Program-made: the position numbers and the translations under genes
From: Planctomycetota bacterium
Lineage (GTDB): Bacteria > Planctomycetota > Planctomycetia > Planctomycetales > Planctomycetaceae
Assembly: GCA_029977045.1 (NCBI GenBank)
Contig: JAPOLP010000270.1
Coordinates: forward strand, 1-7,197
Length of the DNA: 7,197 nucleotides
Reading direction: 5' to 3'
The notes under the pieces: model-generated
What the model was told of the DNA's origin: nothing
Database searches by the model: none
What the model saw: the letters and a program-made list of their open reading frames with translations, nothing else
Shown here: positions 1 to 6,141 of the stretch, piece by piece
Layout: the number at the start of each line of letters is the position of its first letter
Position numbering within the stretch: position 1 is the first letter of the stretch

Positions 1-317
1 CGTTGTTCGTCGAGTCAGCTCGAGCACTCGCTGCGGAGACACTGGCAAAGAACGACAACACGGATGCCGAACGTCTGACGTTTGCGTTCCGTCGAGCAGT
101 GACTCGACCACCGACCGAGGCCGAACTCGACGTTCTCACAAAGTTGCTCGCCGATGCCCGCGAGCGGTTCTCGAAAGCCGAAGCCGCAGAACAGGCAAGC
201 GGTCTTGTCGGGGACGCCACTCCGGAAACGGAAACCGTTGCCGCACCGGAACGAGCCGCCTGGACGATCGTCAGCCGCGTGATCCTCAACCTCGACGAAG
301 CCATCACGAAGGAATAG
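1..317 (+). CDS. DUF1553 (PSD1-type) protein, C-terminal part only
   Basis: Only the last 104 codons are inside the window; the reading frame is open through the left edge, so the true start lies upstream and the first in-frame TTG at 3 should not be taken as a start. Seen: a helical stretch ending in TFAFRRAVTRPPTEAELDVL and a terminal AAWTIVSRVILNLDEAITKE, which are the usual closing elements of the planctomycete DUF1553 domain. Between them is an Ala/Glu-rich linker that looks variable. Family knowledge: full-length members are usually large exported proteins with cytochrome-c-like PSC1, DUF1549 and DUF1553 domains; their biochemical role is unsettled. The stop codon is 2 nt before the ATG of the DUF1501 gene, so the two are almost certainly cotranscribed, as is typical of this pair. 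The missing N-terminus means the cytochrome domain cannot be confirmed here. Confidence 0.85.
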   Translation, partial: LFVESARALAAETLAKNDNTDAERLTFAFRRAVTRPPTEAELDVLTKLLADARERFSKAEAAEQASGLVGDATPETETVAAPERAAWTIVSRVILNLDEAITKE

Positions 318-319
318 CC

Positions 320-1714
320 ATGTTTACTCCACAAGCCCGTCGCTGGTTTCTGAAGGATTGTGCGGTTGGACTGGGTTCCGTCGCGCTGGGGCAGCTTCTG
401 CAGAAAGAGTCGGCAGTCTCCGCTGCCGGGACGGCTCAGAAGACGCATCATGCACCGCGGGCGAAGAACGTGATCTACCTGTTTATGGCTGGAGCTCCTT
501 CGCACCTGGAGCTGTACGACAATAAGCCGCAGCTGGCGAAGTACAACGGGACGTTGCCTCCGGAAGAGTTGATCAGGGATTACCGCGCGGCGTTCATCAG
601 TCCGAACTCCGTGCTGCTGGGACCGAAGTTCAAGTTCGCCAGGCATGGCGAATCCGGGCAGGAGATGTCCGAAATTCTGCCGCACATGGCCGAAGTCGCA
701 GACGACATTGCGATCGTCAAGTCGATGGTCACCGACGCGTTCAACCACGCGCCGGGGCAGCTTGAAATGAGTACCGGGTCGCAGCAGTTCGGGAAGCCGA
801 GCCTTGGTGCCTGGACTCTGTACGGCCTTGGAAGCGAGTCGCAGGATCTGCCGGGCTTTGTCGTATTCAGCACGGGCAAGAAAGGTCCCAGCGGCGGCAG
901 CGCGAACTGGGGCAGCGGGTATCTGCCGTCGGTTTACCAGGGCGTCCAGTTCCGCAACACCGGCGACCCGGTGCTGTATCTGTCGAACCCGGCGGGAATC
1001 GATGACTCACTGCAGCGGCGATCGCTCGACGCGCTGAACGCTCTCAACAACCAGCGTTACGCAGCCACTGGTGACCCGGAGATTCTGACACGAATCAACT
1101 CGTTCGAGATGGCTTACCGGATGCAGTCCAGCGCGCCGGAGCTGATGGAACTCTCTGCCGAACCGAAGCACGTTCTGGACGCTTATGGTGCCGAACCCGG
1201 CAAGTCATCGTTTGCGAGTTCCTGCCTGCTCGCTCGTCGGCTGGTCGAACGCGGCGTGCGGTTTGTCGAGATCTTTCACGAGGCCTGGGACCAGCACGGC
1301 AACCTGGTCAACGGGCTCAAGGAGAACTGCAAGGACACCGAGCAAGCCTGTGCGGCGCTGATCAAGGATCTGAAGGAACGCGGCCTGCTGGAAAACACAC
1401 TGATCGTCTGGGGCGGCGAGTTCGGCCGGACTCCGATGGTGCAGGGCGGCGGAAACGACGGCCGCGATCACCACCCGAACGCCTTCACGATGTGGCTGGC
1501 TGGTGGCGGAATCAAAGGCGGCGTGACGCTCGGCGAAAGCGACGACTTCGGCTTCAACGTTATCCAGGACCGCGTCCACGTCCGCGATCTGCACGCGACG
1601 ATCCTGCACCTGCTGGGCTTCGACCACTCGCGGTTTACGTTTCCGTTCCAGGGACTGGATCAGCGACTGACCGGCGTCGAACCATGCCGCGTCGTGCAGG
1701 AACTGCTGGCCTGA
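320..1714 (+). CDS. DUF1501 family protein, Tat-like signal
   Basis: A complete 464-residue protein. The N-terminus has RRWFLK at residues 7-12 followed by an uncharged Gly/Ala/Leu stretch (about 15-27), matching a twin-arginine export signal, so a periplasmic location is likely. The DUF1501 domain fills the rest: MAGAPSHLELYD near residue 56, WDQHGNL with D324 and H326, WGGEFGRTP at 364-372, and RDHHP with D383, H384 and H385. DUF1501 proteins belong to the alkaline phosphatase/sulfatase-like superfamily, and these Asp and His residues are where metal ligands would be expected; that is inference, since the enzymatic activity of the family is not established. The start ATG is 2 nt after the DUF1553 stop and there is no clear ribosome binding site, so translational coupling is plausible. 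The length is normal for the family and there is no sign of damage. Confidence 0.9.
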   Translation: MFTPQARRWFLKDCAVGLGSVALGQLLQKESAVSAAGTAQKTHHAPRAKNVIYLFMAGAPSHLELYDNKPQLAKYNGTLPPEELIRDYRAAFISPNSVLLGPKFKFARHGESGQEMSEILPHMAEVADDIAIVKSMVTDAFNHAPGQLEMSTGSQQFGKPSLGAWTLYGLGSESQDLPGFVVFSTGKKGPSGGSANWGSGYLPSVYQGVQFRNTGDPVLYLSNPAGIDDSLQRRSLDALNALNNQRYAATGDPEILTRINSFEMAYRMQSSAPELMELSAEPKHVLDAYGAEPGKSSFASSCLLARRLVERGVRFVEIFHEAWDQHGNLVNGLKENCKDTEQACAALIKDLKERGLLENTLIVWGGEFGRTPMVQGGGNDGRDHHPNAFTMWLAGGGIKGGVTLGESDDFGFNVIQDRVHVRDLHATILHLLGFDHSRFTFPFQGLDQRLTGVEPCRVVQELLA

Positions 1715-1717
1715 ACC

Positions 1718-1769
1718 TCACAGAATCATGAGAAACAGCATGATTCTGTAACTCATCATTCTGTGATGA
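1718..1769. terminator. Convergent intergenic hairpins, probable shared terminator
   Basis: The gap between the DUF1501 stop (1714) and the convergent purN stop (1779) holds a perfect 11-bp stem: ACAGAATCATG at 1720-1730 pairs with CATGATTCTGT at 1739-1749 around an 8-nt loop. A second hairpin follows, with TCATCA at 1753-1758, loop TTCTG and TGATGA at 1764-1769. Symmetric stems between convergent genes suggest transcription end points for both strands. Neither stem is followed by a strong U-tract and the stems are AT-rich, so classical intrinsic termination is uncertain. TCACAGAAT (1718-1726) can instead pair with ATTCTGTGA (1758-1766). Confidence 0.5.
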
Positions 1770-1778
1770 AGAATCCTG

Positions 1779-2435
1779 TCAGCTCGACATAGGTGGATTG
1801 TGGCTGACTCGCAGGCCGTCGATGGTCAGGCTGCCGGACGCGAACAGGCGAATGGCTTCCGGGTAGGCTTCGCATTCGGCATCGAAGACTCGGGAAGCCA
1901 GAGCGTCAGCGTCGTCGCTGTCGAGCACCGGGACGACCTTCTGCACGATGATGGGGCCGGCGTCGTATTCGTTATTCGCAAAGTGGACGGTGCAGCCGCT
2001 GACTCGCGTGCCGCGAGCGAGCACGGCTTCGTGGACGTGGTGCCCGTGAAAGCCCTTGCCGCAGAAGGCCGGGATCAGCGACGGGTGAATGTTCATCACG
2101 CGGTCCGCGAAGTCGTCCGGGATCCGGATCAGACTCAGAAAGCCGCCGAGGATCACGAGGTCGATGTCCGCGTCGCGGCACAGTCCGAAGATGCGGTCGC
2201 TGAAAGCCTCGACGGAATCAAAGTCGCGTCGCGAGACGACTTCGCAGGGCAACTCCAGAGCAGCAGATCGTTCGACGCCCTTGCAGTCGGCACGGCTGGC
2301 AATGACCAGCGGCACTTCCGCGACCAGTTGGCCGGAGCGGATCTTCTCAACCAGATTCAGCAGCGTCGTCCCGCCGCCGGAGATCAGAACGGCAAGACGG
2401 ACAGGTCGGTCGAGTTTCGGCGGGTGAGTCGGCAT
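1779..2435 (-). CDS. purN: Phosphoribosylglycinamide formyltransferase
   Basis: Transfers a formyl group from 10-formyl-tetrahydrofolate to GAR, the third step of de novo purine synthesis, in the cytoplasm. From the ATG at 2435 the product is 218 residues, close to the roughly 212 of the E. coli enzyme. Seen: the nucleotide-binding start VRLAVLISGGGTTL (residues 12-25), LVILGGFLSLI (93-103), the catalytic block MNIHPSLIPAF with N115 and H117, the folate-side loop GKGFHGHHVHEAVL, and VHFANNEYDAGPI with catalytic D158. All three key residues of the family (Asn, His, Asp) are present. The frame extends to a TTG at 2456, adding seven residues and reducing the gap to the kinase stop to 7 nt. I prefer the ATG because the family begins just before the VAVLISG strand, but neither start has a clear ribosome binding site. 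It is the last gene of the minus-strand cluster. Confidence 0.95.
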   Translation of the reverse strand: MPTHPPKLDRPVRLAVLISGGGTTLLNLVEKIRSGQLVAEVPLVIASRADCKGVERSAALELPCEVVSRRDFDSVEAFSDRIFGLCRDADIDLVILGGFLSLIRIPDDFADRVMNIHPSLIPAFCGKGFHGHHVHEAVLARGTRVSGCTVHFANNEYDAGPIIVQKVVPVLDSDDADALASRVFDAECEAYPEAIRLFASGSLTIDGLRVSHNPPMSS

Positions 2436-2463
2436 CGGTGGATACGAGATTCTCAACGGGAGC

Positions 2464-3372
2464 TTATTCGGGTTTCGCCTTGCGCCGCTTTGCCTGGCGG
2501 TGCAGGCGTTCGCGTGTCTTCTTCAGCGACAGCAGCATCTCGGCCATCGACTGCCAGCGGTCGTTTGGGTCCTTCTCGAGGCCCTTCATGATCGTGGCCG
2601 CGACTTCCTCGTCGATGCCCTTGCAGCGTTCGCGAATGTCGCGGGGCGGCTGATTGATGTGGTGCAGCACGGACTCCAGAGTTTCGCCGGTGTCCCAGGG
2701 AAGCTCCTTCGTGAACATCTCGAAGCAGGTGACCGCAAATGAGAAGATGTCGATCCGCTGGTCGGTCTTCTGCCGCTTTATCAGCTCGGGAGCCATGTAG
2801 TTGGCGGTGCCCGTGCGGTTTCCGGGAGCCTGAAACGGTGGCGTGTTGGGAACGACGAGTCCGAAGTCGATCAGTTTGACCTCGGCCTCTTTCGACACCA
2901 TGACGTTGCGCGGGCACAGATCGCGGTGAATCCAGCCGGCCTTGTGGAAGTAGTCGATGGCCTGAGCGAGCTGGATGATAATGCCCAGGCGGTTCTTGCG
3001 CAGCAGTTCGTGCTGCATGTCGATCAGAAAGCTGAGCGACTCGCCTTCGACGTATTCCATGACGAGAAACTGCTCGTCGTTCGTCGTGATGCCGTGCTCA
3101 AGCGTGTTGACGATGTTGGGGTGCTTGAGCTGAACGGCGACTTCGCCTTCGGTCGGCTTGTTGAGCTGCGGCGCGAAGCGAGCTTCGAGCTTCTTCGTGC
3201 GAACTTTGTCGAGCACTTTGAGCACGACTTCGCGACCAGACACGGAATCGTGAGCTCGCCAGACTTTCGACATGCTGCCGTTGCCGGCCTGCCCGATCTT
3301 CTGAAACCGTTTCTCGACGTCGGTTATGACGACCTTCGGTTTCTTCTGAAACAGCTTCTTGAGGAAGTCCAT
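2464..3372 (-). CDS. Eukaryotic-type Ser/Thr protein kinase, soluble
   Basis: A 302-residue protein that is almost entirely kinase domain. Seen in order: a basic N-terminus (residues 4-13), a glycine loop AGNGSMSKVW with G30, G32 and S35 in place of the third Gly, K52 in VVLKVL, helix-C Glu at E75 or E77, hinge VMEYVEG (104-110), catalytic loop HRDLCPRN with D151 and N156, DFG at 169-171, activation segment ending TGTANYMAPE (to 196), and D208 in DIFSFAV. All residues needed for phosphotransfer appear present except that the loop Lys of HRDLKPxN is Cys153. The C-terminus is Arg/Lys-rich (ERLHRQAKRRKAK). No transmembrane segment, PASTA repeat or other sensor domain is present, so it should be cytoplasmic. 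It lies between accD and purN; substrates cannot be inferred. No Shine-Dalgarno precedes the ATG. Confidence 0.92.
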   Translation of the reverse strand: MDFLKKLFQKKPKVVITDVEKRFQKIGQAGNGSMSKVWRAHDSVSGREVVLKVLDKVRTKKLEARFAPQLNKPTEGEVAVQLKHPNIVNTLEHGITTNDEQFLVMEYVEGESLSFLIDMQHELLRKNRLGIIIQLAQAIDYFHKAGWIHRDLCPRNVMVSKEAEVKLIDFGLVVPNTPPFQAPGNRTGTANYMAPELIKRQKTDQRIDIFSFAVTCFEMFTKELPWDTGETLESVLHHINQPPRDIRERCKGIDEEVAATIMKGLEKDPNDRWQSMAEMLLSLKKTRERLHRQAKRRKAKPE

Positions 3373-3413
3373 CGCGAGCGACTCGGCGGGTTAGTAATCA
3401 AAGCAGGCTGTCT

Positions 3414-3533
3414 GCAGCGCAAAGACACTAAGCCGCAGAGAATCGCAAAGTAGGAGTGGGCTCTTTCAGGCGTAAGTATTCGGTTCTTGAGACCTGACTT
3501 TGCGAACTCAATGCCTCGGCGACTTTGCGCTGC
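3414..3533. repeat. Imperfect inverted repeat with four CGCAAAG heptamers
   Basis: The accD-kinase gap contains GCAGCGCAAAG at 3414-3424 and TCGCAAAGT at 3443-3451, mirrored by ACTTTGCGA at 3497-3505 and CTTTGCGCTGC at 3523-3533. The two arms match in inverted orientation at both ends (11 and 9 bp exact), separated by 18 nt in one arm and 17 nt in the other, with about 45 nt between arms. Degenerate CGCAAAG-rich intergenic sequences occur in many environmental bacteria, so this may be a dispersed repeat rather than a dedicated operator. In a transcript the arms could form a long interrupted stem just upstream of the kinase gene. Confidence 0.7.
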
Positions 3534-3542
3534 GAATCTGCG

Positions 3543-4394
3543 CTAGCCGCCGCAGTAGTCGATGATGCGGGCGATTTCGCTGCGGAGATTGTGCCGGTGT
3601 ACGATGCGGTCGACGAAGCCGTACTCCAGCAGGAACTCACTGGTCTGAAAGCCCGGCGGCAGTTCTTCGTTAACCGTCGCCTTGACGACTCGCGGACCGG
3701 CAAAACCGATCAGTGCTTTCGGCTCGGCGAGAATAATGTCACCCAGCGCCGCGAAGCTGGCGGCCACGCCACCCATCGTCGGGTTCGTCAGGATCGAGAT
3801 ATAGAGCCCGCCAGCCTTGCGGAACTTCGCCAGGGCGGCGGACGTCTTGCCCATCTGCATCAGCGAGAGGATGCCCTCGTGCATTCGGGCACCGCCGCCG
3901 GACCCGCTGAGGATGATCAGCGGTAGCTTCATCTCAGTGGCAGCTTCAATGGCTCGCGTCAGCTTCTCGCCGACGACGGAGCCCATGCTGCCCATGATGA
4001 AGTCTGAGTCCGTCAGTGCGAACACGAGCGGGCGGCCGCGCATGTACCCCTTGCCGGCCATGCACGCTTCCGAGAGCCCCGTCCGCTTCTGCTCGGCTTT
4101 CAGTCGGTCGGCGTACGGCTTTTTGTCGACAAAGCCCAGCGGGTCGGCCGGCTGCAGGTCAGTGAACCACTCCTCGAACGAGTCCTCGTCGAGAAGCTGC
4201 TCGACACGGACGCGGCCCGGCACGGTGAAGTGGTGATCGCATTCCGGGCAGACGCGCTGATTCTCGTCGACCGAACGCTGAAAGACGGTCGCCTTGCAGC
4301 CGGGACACTGCGTCCAGAGGCCTTCGGGCACGCCGCGTTTCACGGCCCCGGTCTTCTGCTGCCACGATTCCGAATCCGTCTTGATCCGGCTCAT
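3543..4394 (-). CDS. accD: Acetyl-CoA carboxylase carboxyltransferase subunit beta
   Basis: The beta subunit of the heterotetrameric carboxyltransferase that moves CO2 from carboxybiotin to acetyl-CoA to make malonyl-CoA, the committed step of fatty acid synthesis; cytoplasmic. It has 283 residues, a normal length. Seen: an N-terminal zinc ribbon with C30-P-G-C33 and C49-P-E-C52, then the crotonase-like carboxyltransferase core with MAGKGYMRGRPLVFA, SGSGGGARMHEG (oxyanion/CoA region), LSLMQMGKTSAAL, TNPTMGGVAASFA, and the terminal block IGFAGPRVVKATVNEELP followed by GFQTSEFLLEYGFVDRIVHR. These are diagnostic of AccD rather than propionyl-CoA carboxylase beta chains, which are longer and lack the zinc ribbon. 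The partner accA is not in this window. The gene lies 87 bp downstream of the phosphatase-fold gene, a gap in which I see no convincing signal. Confidence 0.97.
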   Translation of the reverse strand: MSRIKTDSESWQQKTGAVKRGVPEGLWTQCPGCKATVFQRSVDENQRVCPECDHHFTVPGRVRVEQLLDEDSFEEWFTDLQPADPLGFVDKKPYADRLKAEQKRTGLSEACMAGKGYMRGRPLVFALTDSDFIMGSMGSVVGEKLTRAIEAATEMKLPLIILSGSGGGARMHEGILSLMQMGKTSAALAKFRKAGGLYISILTNPTMGGVAASFAALGDIILAEPKALIGFAGPRVVKATVNEELPPGFQTSEFLLEYGFVDRIVHRHNLRSEIARIIDYCGG

Positions 4395-4481
4395 TCCAGT
4401 ACCCGCCTGTTGTTGAAAATCCGCAGTTGCCGTCTCGTCGTCGAATCTGGCTGGCGGTTTTGTCCGTCAAAGACTGAAAAC

Positions 4482-5132
4482 TTACTCGTCGGAGGCATCG
4501 TCGCCGCTGCCGGCGCTGACACTGGCGACAAGCGGAATCAGATGGCTCACGCCGACCCGATGTCCGTTGGTGCCGCTGGTCTCGATCACTTCGACGAGGT
4601 TGTCGTCGCAGCAGCCGAACAGCGACGAACACAGGTCGTCGGGCTCTTCGCCGCGAAGCGTGAAGCTTATGAGACTCGCGAGTGGCTCGGAAGCAACGAC
4701 GGCAAAGCAGTCGTACTTCTTCAGCGGCTTCTTGAGGGCAATGTCGAGCCGTTCGACCGCGTCGGTCGTCGTCTCACCATTCGGCGGGCAGACCGTTTCC
4801 GGAGCCTCTTCCCACTGCCGAAACACGGAGGGGAATTTGCGACGCACCTCATCGACGCACAGCCCCTGCCAGAGGCCCTGATCGACGTTGCGCAGGTCGT
4901 CACGTTCCTTGAGCTTCAGGTCGAGCGCGTCGGCAATTGCTTCCGCGACCGAGGCACACGGCTCGCAGGGTCCAGTCAGAACTGCCTCAACCGGCTGAGA
5001 GCGCAGTGCGTCAATGACTTTCGCCAATTGCGACTGGCCTCGATCGTTGAGAGGCAGTTCGAGAGAACCCTGAATCCGCTTTTGCTCGTCAAAGTCAGTA
5101 CACCCTGGCCGTACCAGAACGACTGTGGACAT
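4482..5132 (-). CDS. Histidine-phosphatase-fold protein lacking catalytic histidines
   Basis: A 216-residue protein with the outline of the phosphoglycerate mutase/histidine phosphatase superfamily: an opening strand VVLVRPGCTDFDEQ, then RIQGSLELPLNDRGQSQ (family: G..D.PL...G..QA), a GLWQG segment (86-90) and PNGETTTDAVERL (117-129; family: GES). The catalytic residues are not there. The RHG motif reads R8-P9-G10, so the phosphorylated His is Pro; the S-x-x-x-R-A strand reads TGPCEPC with no Arg; the usual acidic E before GxWEG is at best D84; and the second His of the SHG motif is replaced in FAVVASEPLASL (about S148). The fold is therefore likely but phosphatase or mutase activity is not expected. 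The C-terminus ends in an Ser/Gly/Asp-rich tail. The reading frame is intact, which argues for a retained non-enzymatic role. It lies between rpe and accD. Function unknown. Confidence 0.8.
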   Translation of the reverse strand: MSTVVLVRPGCTDFDEQKRIQGSLELPLNDRGQSQLAKVIDALRSQPVEAVLTGPCEPCASVAEAIADALDLKLKERDDLRNVDQGLWQGLCVDEVRRKFPSVFRQWEEAPETVCPPNGETTTDAVERLDIALKKPLKKYDCFAVVASEPLASLISFTLRGEEPDDLCSSLFGCCDDNLVEVIETSGTNGHRVGVSHLIPLVASVSAGSGDDASDE

Positions 5133-5156
5133 TAACTTATCTCGTTACAGGGAAGA

Positions 5157-5190
5157 GCTGACGGGGCGACTCCCCAGCCGCCACGGGCGG
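5157..5190. other. Two GC-rich hairpins between rpe and the phosphatase-fold gene
   Basis: The 93-bp gap after the rpe stop contains GGGG (5163-5166) pairing with CCCC (5172-5175) around CGACT, with outer GCT/AGC pairs at 5157-5159 and 5176-5178 and a 3-nt bulge, and next to it CCGCC-ACG-GGCGG at 5178-5190. Read on the minus strand they lie between rpe and the next gene. There is no T-tract after them, so they could stabilise an mRNA end or attenuate read-through rather than be a classical terminator. Weak evidence: short stems arise easily in GC-rich DNA. Confidence 0.3.
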
Positions 5191-5225
5191 TCGGGACGCG
5201 ACATTTGCCCATCGGCTCAGGATCG

Positions 5226-5945
5226 TCACTCGTCGCGTAGAGCCATTTCTTTGACATCAGTACCTGTTGCGAGACTTGTCAGCTCGCAGATGGCGGTGCC
5301 GTAATCGACTTCGTCGAAAATAGCACTGCCGGCAACAAACAGTTCGGCTCCCGCTGCGGCACAGTCGGCGATGGTCGCAGGACCAATGCCGCCGTCCACT
5401 GAGAGCACCGTCTCCGGAGGAGTCAGTTCACGAAGACGCCGCAGCTTATCCAGTGCGGTCGGAATGAATTTCTGCCCACCGAAACCCGGCTCAACGCTCA
5501 TCACGAGCACCAGGTCGCAGTCCGGCAGAAACTGCTCGATCGCTTCGACGGGCGTGCCGGGATTGATGGCCAGTCCGGCCAGCCGTTCGGCATCGCGAAT
5601 CCGTCGCAGCAGCGGCCCGGCGTCCGGAACCGCTTCGTAGTGAAAGGTGATGGCCTCGCAGCCGGCCTTGAGGTACTCGTCGAGATACCGGCCCGGCTCG
5701 GAAATCATCAGGTGAGCGTCGAAGATCGCGTCCGTCATGGGACGCAGCCGTTCGATCACCATCGGCCCGTAGGACAGGTTCGGAACAAAGTGCCCGTCCA
5801 TCACGTCGAGATGCAGGACGGCGGAATCCGCGGCGTCCAGCAGTTCAATCTCCCGGTGCAGATTGCCGAAGTCGCACTTCAGCATCGAGGGAGCGATGAT
5901 CGGAATCCGGCTTCGCAGCCTGTCGAGTATCGCCGAACGGCTCAT
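5226..5945 (-). CDS. rpe: Ribulose-phosphate 3-epimerase
   Basis: Interconverts ribulose 5-phosphate and xylulose 5-phosphate in the non-oxidative pentose phosphate pathway; cytoplasmic TIM barrel with one divalent metal. From the ATG at 5945 it is 239 residues, near the usual 220-230. Seen: IIAPSMLKCDFGNL (16-29) in the first strand, HLDVMDGHFVPNLSYGP (45-61) with metal ligands H45 and D47, FDAHLMI with H78, GLAINPGTP (124-132), MSVEPGFGGQKF (149-160) for phosphate binding, and LSVDGGIG with D184. All four metal ligands are present, D47 and D184 also being the acid/base pair of the family. The frame stays open to an ATG at 6119, which would add 58 residues with no family counterpart; I reject that start because homologues begin just before the IAPS strand. 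It is the first gene of the minus-strand cluster. Confidence 0.95.
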   Translation of the reverse strand: MSRSAILDRLRSRIPIIAPSMLKCDFGNLHREIELLDAADSAVLHLDVMDGHFVPNLSYGPMVIERLRPMTDAIFDAHLMISEPGRYLDEYLKAGCEAITFHYEAVPDAGPLLRRIRDAERLAGLAINPGTPVEAIEQFLPDCDLVLVMSVEPGFGGQKFIPTALDKLRRLRELTPPETVLSVDGGIGPATIADCAAAGAELFVAGSAIFDEVDYGTAICELTSLATGTDVKEMALRDE

Positions 5946-6011
5946 GGGCGAGAGTGCCCCGTTGATTTCAGAACGGTTGCCCGGCCAGAGAACCGCCGGG
6001 GGAAGCGGAAC

Positions 6012-6040
6012 ATTGAACCCAAACCGGGCTCCGCAATCAA
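6012..6040 (-). promoter_or_regulatory. Candidate sigma70-type promoter for rpe
   Basis: On the minus strand TTGATT (6040-6035) and TTCAAT (6017-6012) are separated by exactly 17 nt. Each matches 4 of 6 consensus positions (TTGACA, TATAAT). Transcription would start near 6005, about 60 nt before the rpe ATG at 5945, which fits that start and not the upstream ATG at 6119. It is a weak match in GC-rich DNA and could be chance. Confidence 0.3.
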
Positions 6041-6141
6041 TTCCGAAGCCGATTTCCGCGATCGGACTCTCACATTCCGATCCGTTGATGCTGGAATCTG
6101 CGCCGTCCGGACGCGACAAATCCGCGTGATTCCTGCGTAAA

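Noticed and set aside
1800..2591. A 263-codon open frame on the plus strand opposite purN and the kinase end
   Set aside because: It lies antisense to the clearly conserved purN, has no recognisable domain, and its composition (Val/Asp/Arg/Ala rich) is what the complement of a GC-rich gene gives.
3414..3533. CRISPR-like array from the repeated CGCAAAG motif
   Set aside because: The repeats are only 7-11 bp and in both orientations, with no regular repeat-spacer unit and no cas genes nearby.
3373..3542. Promoter for the kinase gene in the 170-bp gap
   Set aside because: The best pair (TTGCGC and GATTAC, 17-nt spacing) matches only about half of each consensus, so it is not distinguishable from chance.
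4395..4481. Possible promoter upstream of accD (TTGACG on the minus strand)
   Set aside because: No acceptable -10 hexamer lies at 16-18 nt from it, so I do not call it.
4482..5132. Calling the phosphatase-fold gene a pseudogene
   Set aside because: The frame is intact from ATG to stop, with a normal length and framework motifs kept; only the catalytic residues are changed, which fits a pseudoenzyme better than decay.
4230..5135. A 301-codon open frame on the plus strand opposite the phosphatase-fold gene and the start of accD
   Set aside because: It overlaps two better supported minus-strand genes, shows no family motif, and is explained by GC-rich third-position bias.
5946..6119. N-terminal extension of rpe
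   Set aside because: It has no similarity to the epimerase family and contains a plausible promoter; the ATG at 5945 gives a normal-length enzyme.
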